From Sedimentisphaerales bacterium (GTDB lineage Bacteria > Planctomycetota > Phycisphaerae > Sedimentisphaerales > SG8-4): a DNA stretch of 5,194 nucleotides. Below, in pieces: positions 1 through 5,194 of this stretch; positions within the stretch are counted from its first letter, which is position 1, and each line of letters opens with the position of its first letter. The position numbers and the translations under genes are program-made. The notes beneath the pieces were generated by a model. The model saw only the letters and a program-made list of their open reading frames with translations, was not told where the DNA came from and made no database searches. Where the stretch lies: the NCBI GenBank assembly GCA_016932895.1, contig JAFGCA010000764.1, forward strand, positions 1 to 5,194, read 5' to 3'.

Positions 1-1434
1 CTCGACACGTTCCCGCCGGACGTCGACGTCATTCTGTATCTGGGCGACGGCGCCAACAGTGGCGGGACAGATGAGATAGAGAAGCTCTTCCGCGCCCTCG
101 AGGATCACAGGAGCGACAGCGGCACGCCCATATTCGTCGTCATCGGCAACCATGACTATCTCGGCGCCGGCAATACCACGGACCCGGTGGCGCGATTTCT
201 CCTGCTCAACCATCTTCAGCCCGAGCAAGACCCGCCCCTGCCGGAAACGTACAACCGGGCCCTCTCCAAATACGAGGTCCTGTGCCGGATCAGCGCGTTC
301 AACCGTGACAGCAACGATCTGGCCACCAATACGATGTTCCTCTATGCCGACAACAACGACGTACTGGATCCGGCCCTGGACCACGACACCGGCTTGTACC
401 TCGCCGGCCATCTCCTGTATCCCAAGCACGGGAAAAAAACCGTGGAGATGTTCCTGGCGGACACCTCAGACTACATCGACACCTGGTTCAGCCCCGAATT
501 GACCCTCTGGGACCCCTTCATTCCCCAATGGGACTTCTACGGCGTGCAAGGCTCCATTTCCTCCCGGGACAGGACCGACGAGTCGGGGGCCCCAATCCCT
601 TCCCAAATCACGTACTTCAAAGAACGGGCCGTGTCTCCGCCTGCTGATTTTCGGTTCGTCGCCTCGCATTACCATCCCGACAACCTCGATAGAAAACGCG
701 ACGGCATACCGGAAAGCTGGCTCTTTGAGATGGCCAATGCCGGACACGGCTTTTGGGAAACCGTCGGCACCCTGTTCTTCGGTCACGATTACGCCAACCA
801 GCATCTCAAGGACTGGCTATCCGATGGCCGAGAGAACTACTGGCTGTCCGCTCACACGCACCGAAAGAGCATGATGCGTCCGGGCCAGGGCAAGGTCCAC
901 GTCGGCGGCATTGTGGAAATCCTGACCGATGACTCGTTTCGCAGCGTGAATATCGGATCGACCACCGACTATCGGGCCCACGTGGCCGTCATCGAAGGGT
1001 TTTCCAGGCGTCACGCAGCCCTCGATCCCCACGTCAGGAAGGTCGATGAATACGTCCAGTTCCGTGAAATTCCCCTTTTCGATGCCGCCGCGGATCAGGA
1101 GAAACAGCTCCTGCACAAGCTGCTGAATCACATCGAAGCCTACGGCCGGGCTCACAGGGACGCCGAGCATTGCGTCGAATACAAGAACGACATCCAGTTC
1201 GGTCTTTCTCTGCTCGGCTTGAACAAGGACTATCAGGACGAAAGATGGACCGTTGAGGCCACCCGGGAGACCTGCCAATGTTTGGACCTCTTCATCGATA
1301 CGCTTGTCTCCGAGAATGAGGACAGCGAGCGTGCCGACCTGATACGGTGCCTGACCTTCATCGCCAGCGCCTGCGAAATGAGAGTCTGCGATTGCGGAAA
1401 GGGCTTTGATCCCGGCCGGTGTCGGATCAAATGA
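1..1434 (+). CDS. Calcineurin-like metallophosphoesterase, 5'-truncated
   Basis: The frame is open from base 1 and ends at TGA 1432-1434, giving 477 visible residues; the start codon lies upstream. Visible residues 15-19 read GDGAN and 49-52 read GNHD, which fit motifs II and III of the metallophosphatase (calcineurin) fold. SHYH at 222-225 is a candidate for the lone metal-ligand histidine, and SAHTH at 283-287 replaces the usual GHxH. The N-terminal DxH motif expected before GD is missing, which supports truncation. Such enzymes use a two-metal site to hydrolyse phosphomono- or diesters; the substrate here cannot be told. After the catalytic part comes a probably helical C-terminal region from about residue 360. 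It holds eight cysteines (C391, C425, C427, C450, C458, C463, C465, C474), against one (C95) in the first 390 residues. No signal peptide can be judged. The fold is fairly certain; the subfamily is unknown. Confidence 0.88.
   Translation, partial: LDTFPPDVDVILYLGDGANSGGTDEIEKLFRALEDHRSDSGTPIFVVIGNHDYLGAGNTTDPVARFLLLNHLQPEQDPPLPETYNRALSKYEVLCRISAFNRDSNDLATNTMFLYADNNDVLDPALDHDTGLYLAGHLLYPKHGKKTVEMFLADTSDYIDTWFSPELTLWDPFIPQWDFYGVQGSISSRDRTDESGAPIPSQITYFKERAVSPPADFRFVASHYHPDNLDRKRDGIPESWLFEMANAGHGFWETVGTLFFGHDYANQHLKDWLSDGRENYWLSAHTHRKSMMRPGQGKVHVGGIVEILTDDSFRSVNIGSTTDYRAHVAVIEGFSRRHAALDPHVRKVDEYVQFREIPLFDAAADQEKQLLHKLLNHIEAYGRAHRDAEHCVEYKNDIQFGLSLLGLNKDYQDERWTVEATRETCQCLDLFIDTLVSENEDSERADLIRCLTFIASACEMRVCDCGKGFDPGRCRIK
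1405..1431 (+). other. Stem-loop at the 3' end of the phosphoesterase gene
   Basis: TTTGATCC (1405-1412) and GGATCAAA (1424-1431) form a perfect 8-bp inverted repeat around an 11-nt loop. It ends one base before the TGA stop. No T-run follows, so it is not a classical intrinsic terminator. It could stabilise the mRNA end or could be incidental to the coding sequence. Confidence 0.4.
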
Positions 1435-1449
1435 GAGAAGCACTGAGGG

Positions 1450-1502
1450 ACACACGATAATGATGGTTGTCAAAAGCATCGGCAAAGGCTACAATCGTGT
1501 GT
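1450..1502. repeat. Perfect 9-bp inverted repeat bracketing the promoter
   Basis: ACACACGAT (1450-1458) is the exact reverse complement of ATCGTGTGT (1494-1502), with 35 nt between. The left arm lies upstream of the -35 box, and the right arm overlaps the end of the -10 box and the likely transcription start. Half-site centres are 44 bp apart, about four helical turns, so paired operator half-sites are plausible. No regulator is known. Confidence 0.5.
1467..1495 (+). promoter_or_regulatory. Putative sigma70-type promoter of the entericidin-like gene
   Basis: TTGTCA at 1467-1472 and TACAAT at 1490-1495 each match the sigma70 consensus at 5 of 6 bases, with an ideal 17-bp spacer. Transcription would begin near 1502, about 55 nt before the ATG at 1557. 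It lies just after the phosphoesterase stop, so the lipoprotein genes can be expressed separately from the upstream gene. The prediction is from sequence only. Confidence 0.55.
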
Positions 1503-1556
1503 AGCTTTCTAAACTGGGTTTTGTCGACACACAATTTGCTTAGGGGAGACCCCACA

Positions 1557-1688
1557 ATGCTGAAAAAAGTAATTCTGCTGTTGGCCCTGGCGATGATGGC
1601 TGCGTCCCTGTACGGCTGCAAGACGGTCCAGGGTATAGGGGAAGACATCAAGAACGTCGGTGAGGCAGGCGAGGAGGCGATGCCTTAG
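1557..1688 (+). CDS. Entericidin A/B-family small lipoprotein
   Basis: This encodes 43 residues. AGGGGAG at 1542-1548 sits 8 nt before ATG 1557 and fixes the start; the frame is open upstream to 1467, but no other ATG there has such a site. The product opens with MLKK, a hydrophobic stretch and the lipobox LYGC, with the lipidated cysteine at residue 21. The mature part begins C-K-T-V-Q-G-I-G-E-D-I-K, matching the CNTxxGxGEDI pattern of E. coli EcnA and EcnB. Entericidins are small cell-envelope lipoproteins; in E. coli the ecnAB pair has been described as an antidote and toxin linked to stationary-phase lysis, but most bacterial homologues are uncharacterised. The mature chain is 23 residues, short but typical. 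It stands first in a row of three small lipoprotein genes with the same leader, behind its own likely promoter. Family assignment is strong; a toxin or antidote role is not shown. Confidence 0.88.
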   Translation: MLKKVILLLALAMMAASLYGCKTVQGIGEDIKNVGEAGEEAMP

Positions 1689-1880
1689 GCAAAGGGGTAA
1701 GATTCAACCTGCCCTGGCTGTCCGCAACCGCGCCGAAGCCGTGTGAATCAGGACAGATTATTGCGTGACAGGACTCTGTTATCTTGAACCGCGGGCGAAG
1801 GACGGGACGTTGCGCAAGGATTGATTGTGGTGCGCCGAAAAGGCCTTTGCCTGGACAGTGCCGTCGTTGCTGACTTGATT

Positions 1881-1896
1881 GGGTCCGGTTGGACCC
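1881..1896 (+). other. Short perfect hairpin upstream of the first micro-lipoprotein gene
   Basis: GGGTCC (1881-1886), loop GGTT and GGACCC (1891-1896) form a perfect 6-bp GC-rich stem. It ends 31 nt before ATG 1928 and 16 nt before the GGGGAG ribosome-binding site. No T-run follows. It could attenuate or pause transcription between the lipoprotein genes, or be chance. The third small gene has no equivalent hairpin. The rest of 1689-1880 shows no gene or clear motif. Confidence 0.3.
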
Positions 1897-1901
1897 GCAC
1901 A

Positions 1902-2011
1902 CTATGGACTTAGGGGAGTACCTGACCATGTTGAAGAAGATGATTCTCCTGGCAATTCTGGCTTTGCTGACTACATCGCTTTGCGGATGTTTCGTCTTCC
2001 CGTAAGCGTCC
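1902..2011 (+). repeat. Tandem duplication unit, copy A (leader plus micro-lipoprotein gene)
   Basis: This segment matches 2087-2196 without gaps, offset by 185 bp. By hand count, the 29 bases ending in the ATG agree at 24 positions, including a run AGGGGAGTACC, and the following 78-base gene agrees at 63. GCGTCC follows the stop in both copies; similarity then fades. The unit is a diverged duplication of ribosome-binding region plus gene. Confidence 0.8.
1928..2005 (+). CDS. 25-residue micro-lipoprotein, copy A
   Basis: This tiny gene has a strong ribosome-binding site, GGGGAG at 1913-1918, 9 nt before ATG 1928. An in-frame ATG at 1904 lies upstream of that site and is absent from the sister copy, so 1928 is preferred. 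The product starts MLKK, continues with a hydrophobic segment rich in L, I and A, and ends S-L-C-G-C-F-V-F-P. Lipobox LCGC puts the lipidated cysteine at residue 21, exactly where the entericidin-like neighbour at 1557 has it. Only five residues would remain after signal peptidase II cleavage. It differs from the copy at 2113 by 10 synonymous codon changes and three replacements (residues 5, 15, 25), evidence that the peptide is translated and conserved. No known family ends this short; it may derive from an entericidin by loss of the mature part. Function unknown. Confidence 0.75.
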   Translation: MLKKMILLAILALLTTSLCGCFVFP

Positions 2012-2086
2012 AGGTCGCCGGCCCAGCCGGGGCAGCGCCCGAGAACTTACCCGGCAGCACAACATCAGACACCCCGAATATACCGC

Positions 2087-2196
2087 CTATCGGCTCAGGG
2101 GAGTACCAAACCATGCTGAAGAAAGTGATTCTGTTGGCAATCCTGGCCTTGTTGGCCACGTCCCTTTGCGGTTGTTTCGTCTTCACGTAGGCGTCC
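2087..2196 (+). repeat. Tandem duplication unit, copy B
   Basis: This is the second copy of the unit at 1902-2011. The match begins at CTAT, 26 bases before the ATG, and ends with GCGTCC just after the stop codon. The 75 bases between the two units show no similarity to anything else that I could see in the window. Confidence 0.8.
2113..2190 (+). CDS. 25-residue micro-lipoprotein, copy B
   Basis: GGGGAG at 2098-2103 lies 9 nt before ATG 2113, the same spacing as in copy A. The frame is open further upstream, but the duplicated leader ends at this ATG, so it is the supported start. The product begins MLKKVILL, nearly the same as the entericidin-like protein at 1557 (MLKKVILLL), and ends S-L-C-G-C-F-V-F-T with the candidate lipidated cysteine at residue 21. 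The mature lipopeptide would be C-F-V-F-T: no charged residue, two aromatic residues. The extra cysteine at position -2 of the lipobox is shared with copy A. The gene follows copy A by 107 bases and could be on the same transcript from the promoter near 1490; a bulged hairpin 35 bases after the stop may close the unit. It could instead be a signal-peptide-derived peptide or a membrane micropeptide. Function unknown. Confidence 0.75.
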   Translation: MLKKVILLAILALLATSLCGCFVFT

Positions 2197-2225
2197 GTGC
2201 CCTCGGCTCAGGCGCAGCATACCCG

Positions 2226-2253
2226 GGCGCGCCGGTAGTGAACCGGCAGCGCC
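2226..2253 (+). terminator. Bulged GC-rich hairpin after the lipoprotein cluster, possible terminator
   Basis: GGCGCGCCGGT (2226-2236) pairs with ACCGGC (2242-2247) and GCGCC (2249-2253) around loop AGTGA, giving 11 bp with one bulged A at 2248. It begins 35 bases after the last micro-lipoprotein stop. No T-run follows, so it is at best a non-canonical or Rho-assisted terminator, or an mRNA-stabilising end. Confidence 0.4.
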
Positions 2254-2522
2254 GTATCAGCGGCATATTGCACGTCGCGAGAGATTCCCGCGCAAGGCCC
2301 TCCCCTCGCGTACGCCTGTCGCAAGAGACCTTACTCTACCCCGCCTGCCGCATTCCCGGGAACTCCCACTCGCATCGACGGGCGCACATGTTCCGATAAA
2401 TGCACTGCAACTCCGGCTGCCGGACCCGACTGAGCACCGAACCTCCACGTGACTATTCTCCGAACGCCTCCCCTTCGTCACCGAAGTCCTTTGGACCTGC
2501 CGACCACCAAAATCAGGGCATA

Positions 2523-2564
2523 ACGCTGGGAAAACAGCGTAAAAATGGGAAAAACGGTAAAAAT
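2523..2564 (+). repeat. AT-rich island: 6-bp hairpin and imperfect tandem repeat
   Basis: ACGCTG (2523-2528), loop GGAAAA and CAGCGT (2535-2540) form a perfect hairpin. Its second arm lies inside a tandem pair of about 19 and 18 bases (2528-2546 and 2547-2564), each of the form GGGAAAA, a short C/G-rich core, then TAAAAAT. The island stands out from the GC-rich surroundings and lies directly upstream of a possible -10 element, so an UP-like or protein-binding site is possible. Confidence 0.5.
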
Positions 2565-2577
2565 TGCGTCGCCGATT

Positions 2578-2586
2578 TGTTAAAAT
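2578..2586 (+). promoter_or_regulatory. Possible extended -10 promoter for the LTD gene
   Basis: TGTTAAAAT at 2578-2586 reads as an extended -10 element (TGn followed by TAAAAT, 5 of 6 matches to TATAAT). No -35 box sits at normal distance; extended -10 promoters often lack one. The A-rich tracts upstream could serve as an UP element. Transcription from about 2593 would give a leader near 270 nt. Confidence 0.35.
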
Positions 2587-2865
2587 GGTGCATCGAAAGG
2601 CTTTAGGGATGTTATCCGGTGAGCCGGGCGGGGCACTGCGGATTGGGTGGCTACGCGGTCAGTTTCGGCGTATCCAGCCACTTTCTGGAGAGGCGGCGGT
2701 AGCTTTGCCTGCGGCGTGCGGAAGGCCTCGTTGCTTCGCGGCCGCGCCCCGGTCCCGGGCAATAACAAACCGTCCGAAAACGTCTGACGTAGAAGTGCCA
2801 GTGACAGACAGTTCTGCCGGTTCGGCGGATGGGACAAATCGTGTTGTGGAAAGGATGATGCGACC

Positions 2866-5194
2866 ATGAAGTACCCGAGGCAACGTTGGTGCACTCTGTT
2901 AGTGGTGGTTTGTGCGGCGGTTTTATCGGCCCCTCGCCCGGGTCTGGCGCTGGTGATCAGCGAACTGATGTATCACCCCATCGACGCGGAGGAGAATCTC
3001 GAATTCATTGAACTCTACAACAACCGGGCCGTCTTTGAGGACCTGGGCGGCTATGCTTTTACGGACGGGATCGACTACGTATTTCCCCCGGGCACGACGC
3101 TGGCTGCCAAGCAGTATCTGGTGGTGGCGCGCGATCCGAACGCCCTGGCGGCCGCCTACGGCATCACCGGCGTCTATGGCCCCTTCACCGGACGACTGAG
3201 CAACGACGGCGAGCGCGTCGATCTATCCAACGAAAACGGCGAAATCATCCTGTCTGTGCGCTACAACGACGCCCCTCCCTGGCCGGCCGCGGCCGACGGA
3301 ACGGGCCACTCGCTCGTGCGGGCGAAACTCGGCGGCGACGCGGAACAACCGACGACGTGGTCGCCCAGCACCCTCATCGGCGGTACGCCCGGCGCCCCCG
3401 ACCAGGTCCAGGCACAACCCGAAGACCCGACGCTGGTGGTTCTCGTGGATCTGGGCCACCCGGGACGTTATTTCAAGGGCACCCAGGAGCCGTCGCCGGG
3501 CGCCGGCGGCCAGGCCACGACCGCCTGGACCGAGATCGCCTTCAACGACAACCCGGCCACCACCGCCTGGTCCGAGGGCCCCAGCGGGTACGGATACAGC
3601 AACAGCTCCGCCGAACTGCAGTACATCGGGACCCGGCTCAACGACATGAACGGCGGGTACATCTCCGTCTATGCCCGTCTGCCGTTCACGGTCAGCCGTG
3701 AGGAGATCGCCTCGTTTTCCGAGCTGCGGGCCGAGGTCCACTACGACGACGCCTTCGTACTGTACCTCAACGGCACGCGTGTGGCCGATTCCGGGGATCT
3801 GCCCGGCAACCCGCCGACCTTTGACCAGAACGGGGGCACCGCCTGGGACCCACCGGCGATGAACGTGGACCTGACGGGCCACCTGAATCTGCTGGTGCCC
3901 GGCACCAACGTGCTGGCCATCCAGGCGCACAACGCAAACATCTCCGGCAGTTCGGACTGCATGGCCAGCCCGGTTCTCGGGGCGGTGATCCAGCCGGCCG
4001 GAGGCGGCGAAGACCCGCGAGCCCGGCTCCTGATCAACGAGCTGCTGGCCAACAGCGATGCCGACCCCGGAACCGACTGGATTGAGCTGTACAACCCCGG
4101 TCCCGTCCCCGTCGAGCTGGACCACGTGTATCTCAGCGACGACCGGACCGATTTGCTCAAGTACAAACTGCCCGATGGCGCCGTATTGGCACCGGGTGAC
4201 TTCCTGACGGTCTACGAAGGCAGCGCGCCCCTGGGGTTTCCTTTTGCCCTGGACTTCTCGGGCGAGACCGTCTACGTAACCGCCGCTGCGACCGGCGCCG
4301 AGCCGCAGCCGTTGCGCGTCCTGGACGCGGTGCGGTACGACGTCATGGAGCCGGACGTCACCTACGGGCGATTCCCTGACGGGTCCGACTTTCTGGATTG
4401 TCTGTCACTGCCGACGGCCGAAGCGCCCAACGCCCAGCCGCGGATCGGTGACATCGTGATCAACGAAATCATGTACCACCACGCCACCCGCGACGACGGC
4501 TACGAGTACGTCGAGCTGTACAACCGTAGCAACCAGGACATTGCCCTGGGCCGGTGGGCCTTCACCGACGGCATCGACTATGAGTTTGAAGACGGCACTC
4601 TTCTGCCGGCCGGCGCCTATCTGGTGGTGGCCCAGGACCCCGGCCTCCTCGAGGCCGTGTATGACAACCTCGTCGTCGGTTCCAATCTGGTCGGGCCCTA
4701 CGACGGGCGCCTGGACGATCACAGCGAGCGCATCCGCTTGTCCCGCCCCTTCGAGCAGGCCGATCCCAATACCGGCGAACTGAAAACCTATATGGTCACC
4801 GCAGACGAAGTGACCTATTACGACGGCGGCCGCTGGCCCACCTGGGCCGACGGGCAAGGCGCGAGCCTGGAGCTCCGCGATCCCCGCAGCCACAACGACA
4901 CCCCGGACGCCTGGGCCGACAGCGACGAGAGCGGCAAGACCACCTGGCAGCCGTTCTCCTTCACCATCGATGGAAGTGACAGCCGCTACACCCGCGACCA
5001 GGCCCGGATTTTCGACGTGCTCCTTCTGAATCGGGGCGAGGTCCTCCTCGATGACCTGCACCTCGTCATCAACGGCACCAACCGTCTCAGCAACGGCACG
5101 TTCGAGAGCGGCGAATCCTCCTGGCGCATCCTCGGCAATCACGTTCGCTCCTTCGTGACGTCGACAGATCGTCATTCGGGCTCGCGCGCGTTGC
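2866..5194 (+). CDS. Secreted multi-domain lamin-tail (LTD) protein, 3'-truncated
   Basis: ATG 2866 follows AAGGA at 2851-2855 by 10 nt. The frame stays open to the window end, giving at least 776 residues. Residues 1-28 form a signal peptide (basic start, hydrophobic core, cleavage likely after GLA at 28). LTD domain 1 spans about 29-155 (SELMYHP 32-38, FIELYN 47-52, FTDGIDY 65-71). A beta-sandwich of galactose-binding type covers about 190-375, with DDAFVLYLNG 294-303 and GTNVLAI 346-352. LTD domain 2 spans 386-510 (INE 390-392, WIELYN 405-410). LTD domain 3 spans 529-690 (INEIMYH 532-538, YVELYN 548-553, FTDGIDY 566-572). A further beta-rich module begins near 693 (LLDD 727-730, NGTFESG 743-749). 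LTD domains are immunoglobulin-like folds found in bacterial exoproteins, often beside CotH-kinase, nuclease or phosphatase domains. In planctomycete proteins of this order a CotH-like domain often follows; it is not visible here. Binding partners are unknown. Confidence 0.9.
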   Translation, partial: MKYPRQRWCTLLVVVCAAVLSAPRPGLALVISELMYHPIDAEENLEFIELYNNRAVFEDLGGYAFTDGIDYVFPPGTTLAAKQYLVVARDPNALAAAYGITGVYGPFTGRLSNDGERVDLSNENGEIILSVRYNDAPPWPAAADGTGHSLVRAKLGGDAEQPTTWSPSTLIGGTPGAPDQVQAQPEDPTLVVLVDLGHPGRYFKGTQEPSPGAGGQATTAWTEIAFNDNPATTAWSEGPSGYGYSNSSAELQYIGTRLNDMNGGYISVYARLPFTVSREEIASFSELRAEVHYDDAFVLYLNGTRVADSGDLPGNPPTFDQNGGTAWDPPAMNVDLTGHLNLLVPGTNVLAIQAHNANISGSSDCMASPVLGAVIQPAGGGEDPRARLLINELLANSDADPGTDWIELYNPGPVPVELDHVYLSDDRTDLLKYKLPDGAVLAPGDFLTVYEGSAPLGFPFALDFSGETVYVTAAATGAEPQPLRVLDAVRYDVMEPDVTYGRFPDGSDFLDCLSLPTAEAPNAQPRIGDIVINEIMYHHATRDDGYEYVELYNRSNQDIALGRWAFTDGIDYEFEDGTLLPAGAYLVVAQDPGLLEAVYDNLVVGSNLVGPYDGRLDDHSERIRLSRPFEQADPNTGELKTYMVTADEVTYYDGGRWPTWADGQGASLELRDPRSHNDTPDAWADSDESGKTTWQPFSFTIDGSDSRYTRDQARIFDVLLLNRGEVLLDDLHLVINGTNRLSNGTFESGESSWRILGNHVRSFVTSTDRHSGSRAL

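Larger units (their letters stand above)
2254..2865. other. Intergenic region with no supported gene
   Basis: About 610 bases separate the lipoprotein cluster from the LTD gene. Frames here are short, mostly arginine- and proline-rich, lack convincing ribosome-binding sites and resemble no family. Small structures seen are CGCGAG 2276-2281 with CTCGCG 2305-2310, CTTCG-TCAC-CGAAG at 2473-2486, GTCC-TTT-GGAC at 2486-2496, and TCCAG 2673-2677 with CTGGA 2685-2689. The second half (about 2590-2865) would be the untranslated leader of the LTD gene if the promoter near 2580 is real. I do not recognise a known riboswitch. Confidence 0.6.

Noticed and set aside
152..502. 116-residue plus-strand frame within the phosphoesterase
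   Set aside because: Out-of-frame overlap; rich in T, S, P and R with no motif, while the other frame continues the catalytic domain.
1431..1460. Nine-codon frame starting in an ATGA overlap with the phosphoesterase stop
   Set aside because: Too short to judge, no ribosome-binding site, and its end overlaps the inverted-repeat arm. Nothing supports translation.
817..1485. 222-residue open frame on the minus strand
   Set aside because: Antisense to the metallophosphoesterase, whose own frame carries the GD, GNHD and HTH motifs.
1904..2005. Longer form of micro-lipoprotein copy A starting at ATG 1904
   Set aside because: The ribosome-binding site lies downstream of this ATG, and the duplicated copy has no ATG there, so the 1928 start is better supported.
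2593..2865. Cyclic-di-GMP or other known riboswitch in the LTD leader
   Set aside because: I looked for conserved riboswitch core sequences and found none; only short hairpins are visible by eye.
2564..2869. 101-residue plus-strand frame ending in an ATGA overlap with the LTD start
   Set aside because: The overlap looks like translational coupling, but the product is arginine- and alanine-rich, lacks a ribosome-binding site and would begin before the likely transcription start. Probably leader RNA.
2580..2894. 104-residue minus-strand frame over the LTD leader
   Set aside because: It overlaps the LTD start codon and signal peptide region, has no recognisable motif and no supporting ribosome-binding site that I could see.
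3223..4125. 300-residue open frame on the minus strand inside the LTD gene
   Set aside because: It is antisense to a frame with clear LTD domains; long antisense frames are expected where third codon positions are GC-rich. The product is low-complexity, rich in V, G and R, and resembles no family.
4405..5175. 256-residue open frame on the minus strand
   Set aside because: Antisense to the LTD domain 3 coding sequence, rich in V, G and A, with no recognisable motif.

Overview
The window is moderately GC-rich bacterial DNA with three zones. All genes that I can support lie on the + strand. The multi-domain lamin-tail (LTD) exoprotein, the high-GC third codon positions and the loosely packed small lipoprotein genes suggest a Planctomycetota-like organism (Phycisphaerae or Sedimentisphaerales type) or a relative such as Hydrogenedentota. 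That is an inference from gene content; there is no rRNA or marker gene here to settle it.

Zone 1 (1-1434) is the 3' part of a calcineurin-fold metallophosphoesterase gene whose start lies upstream of the window. It has GD, GNHD and HTH metal-site motifs and an unusual cysteine-rich C-terminal tail. A perfect 8-bp inverted repeat straddles its last codons.

Zone 2 (1435-2253) is the most distinctive part. A good sigma70-type promoter, bracketed by a perfect 9-bp inverted repeat, precedes a 43-residue entericidin-type lipoprotein gene. Two tiny genes follow in tandem. They encode 25-residue peptides with the same 21-residue lipoprotein signal sequence design and only five residues from the lipidation cysteine onward (C-F-V-F-P and C-F-V-F-T). 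These two copies differ at 10 synonymous codons but only 3 amino acids, so they look like genuine genes kept by selection. All three small genes share an AGGGGAG ribosome-binding site. A bulged hairpin follows the last one.

Zone 3 (2254-5194) is a leader of about 610 bases with no gene that I can support, then a secreted multi-domain protein. The leader holds an AT-rich island with an imperfect tandem repeat, a small hairpin and an extended -10 sequence, so a 5' untranslated leader of roughly 270 nt is possible. The protein has a signal peptide, LTD domain 1, a beta-sandwich of galactose-binding type, LTD domains 2 and 3, and the start of another beta-rich module, and it is still open at the window end. 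In planctomycete proteins of this layout a CotH-kinase-like domain often follows; here that is a prediction only.

Nothing visible ties the three zones into one pathway. Their common theme is the cell envelope or exterior: an outer-membrane-type lipoprotein cluster beside a large exported protein. No tRNA, rRNA, CRISPR array, insertion sequence or phage gene was seen.
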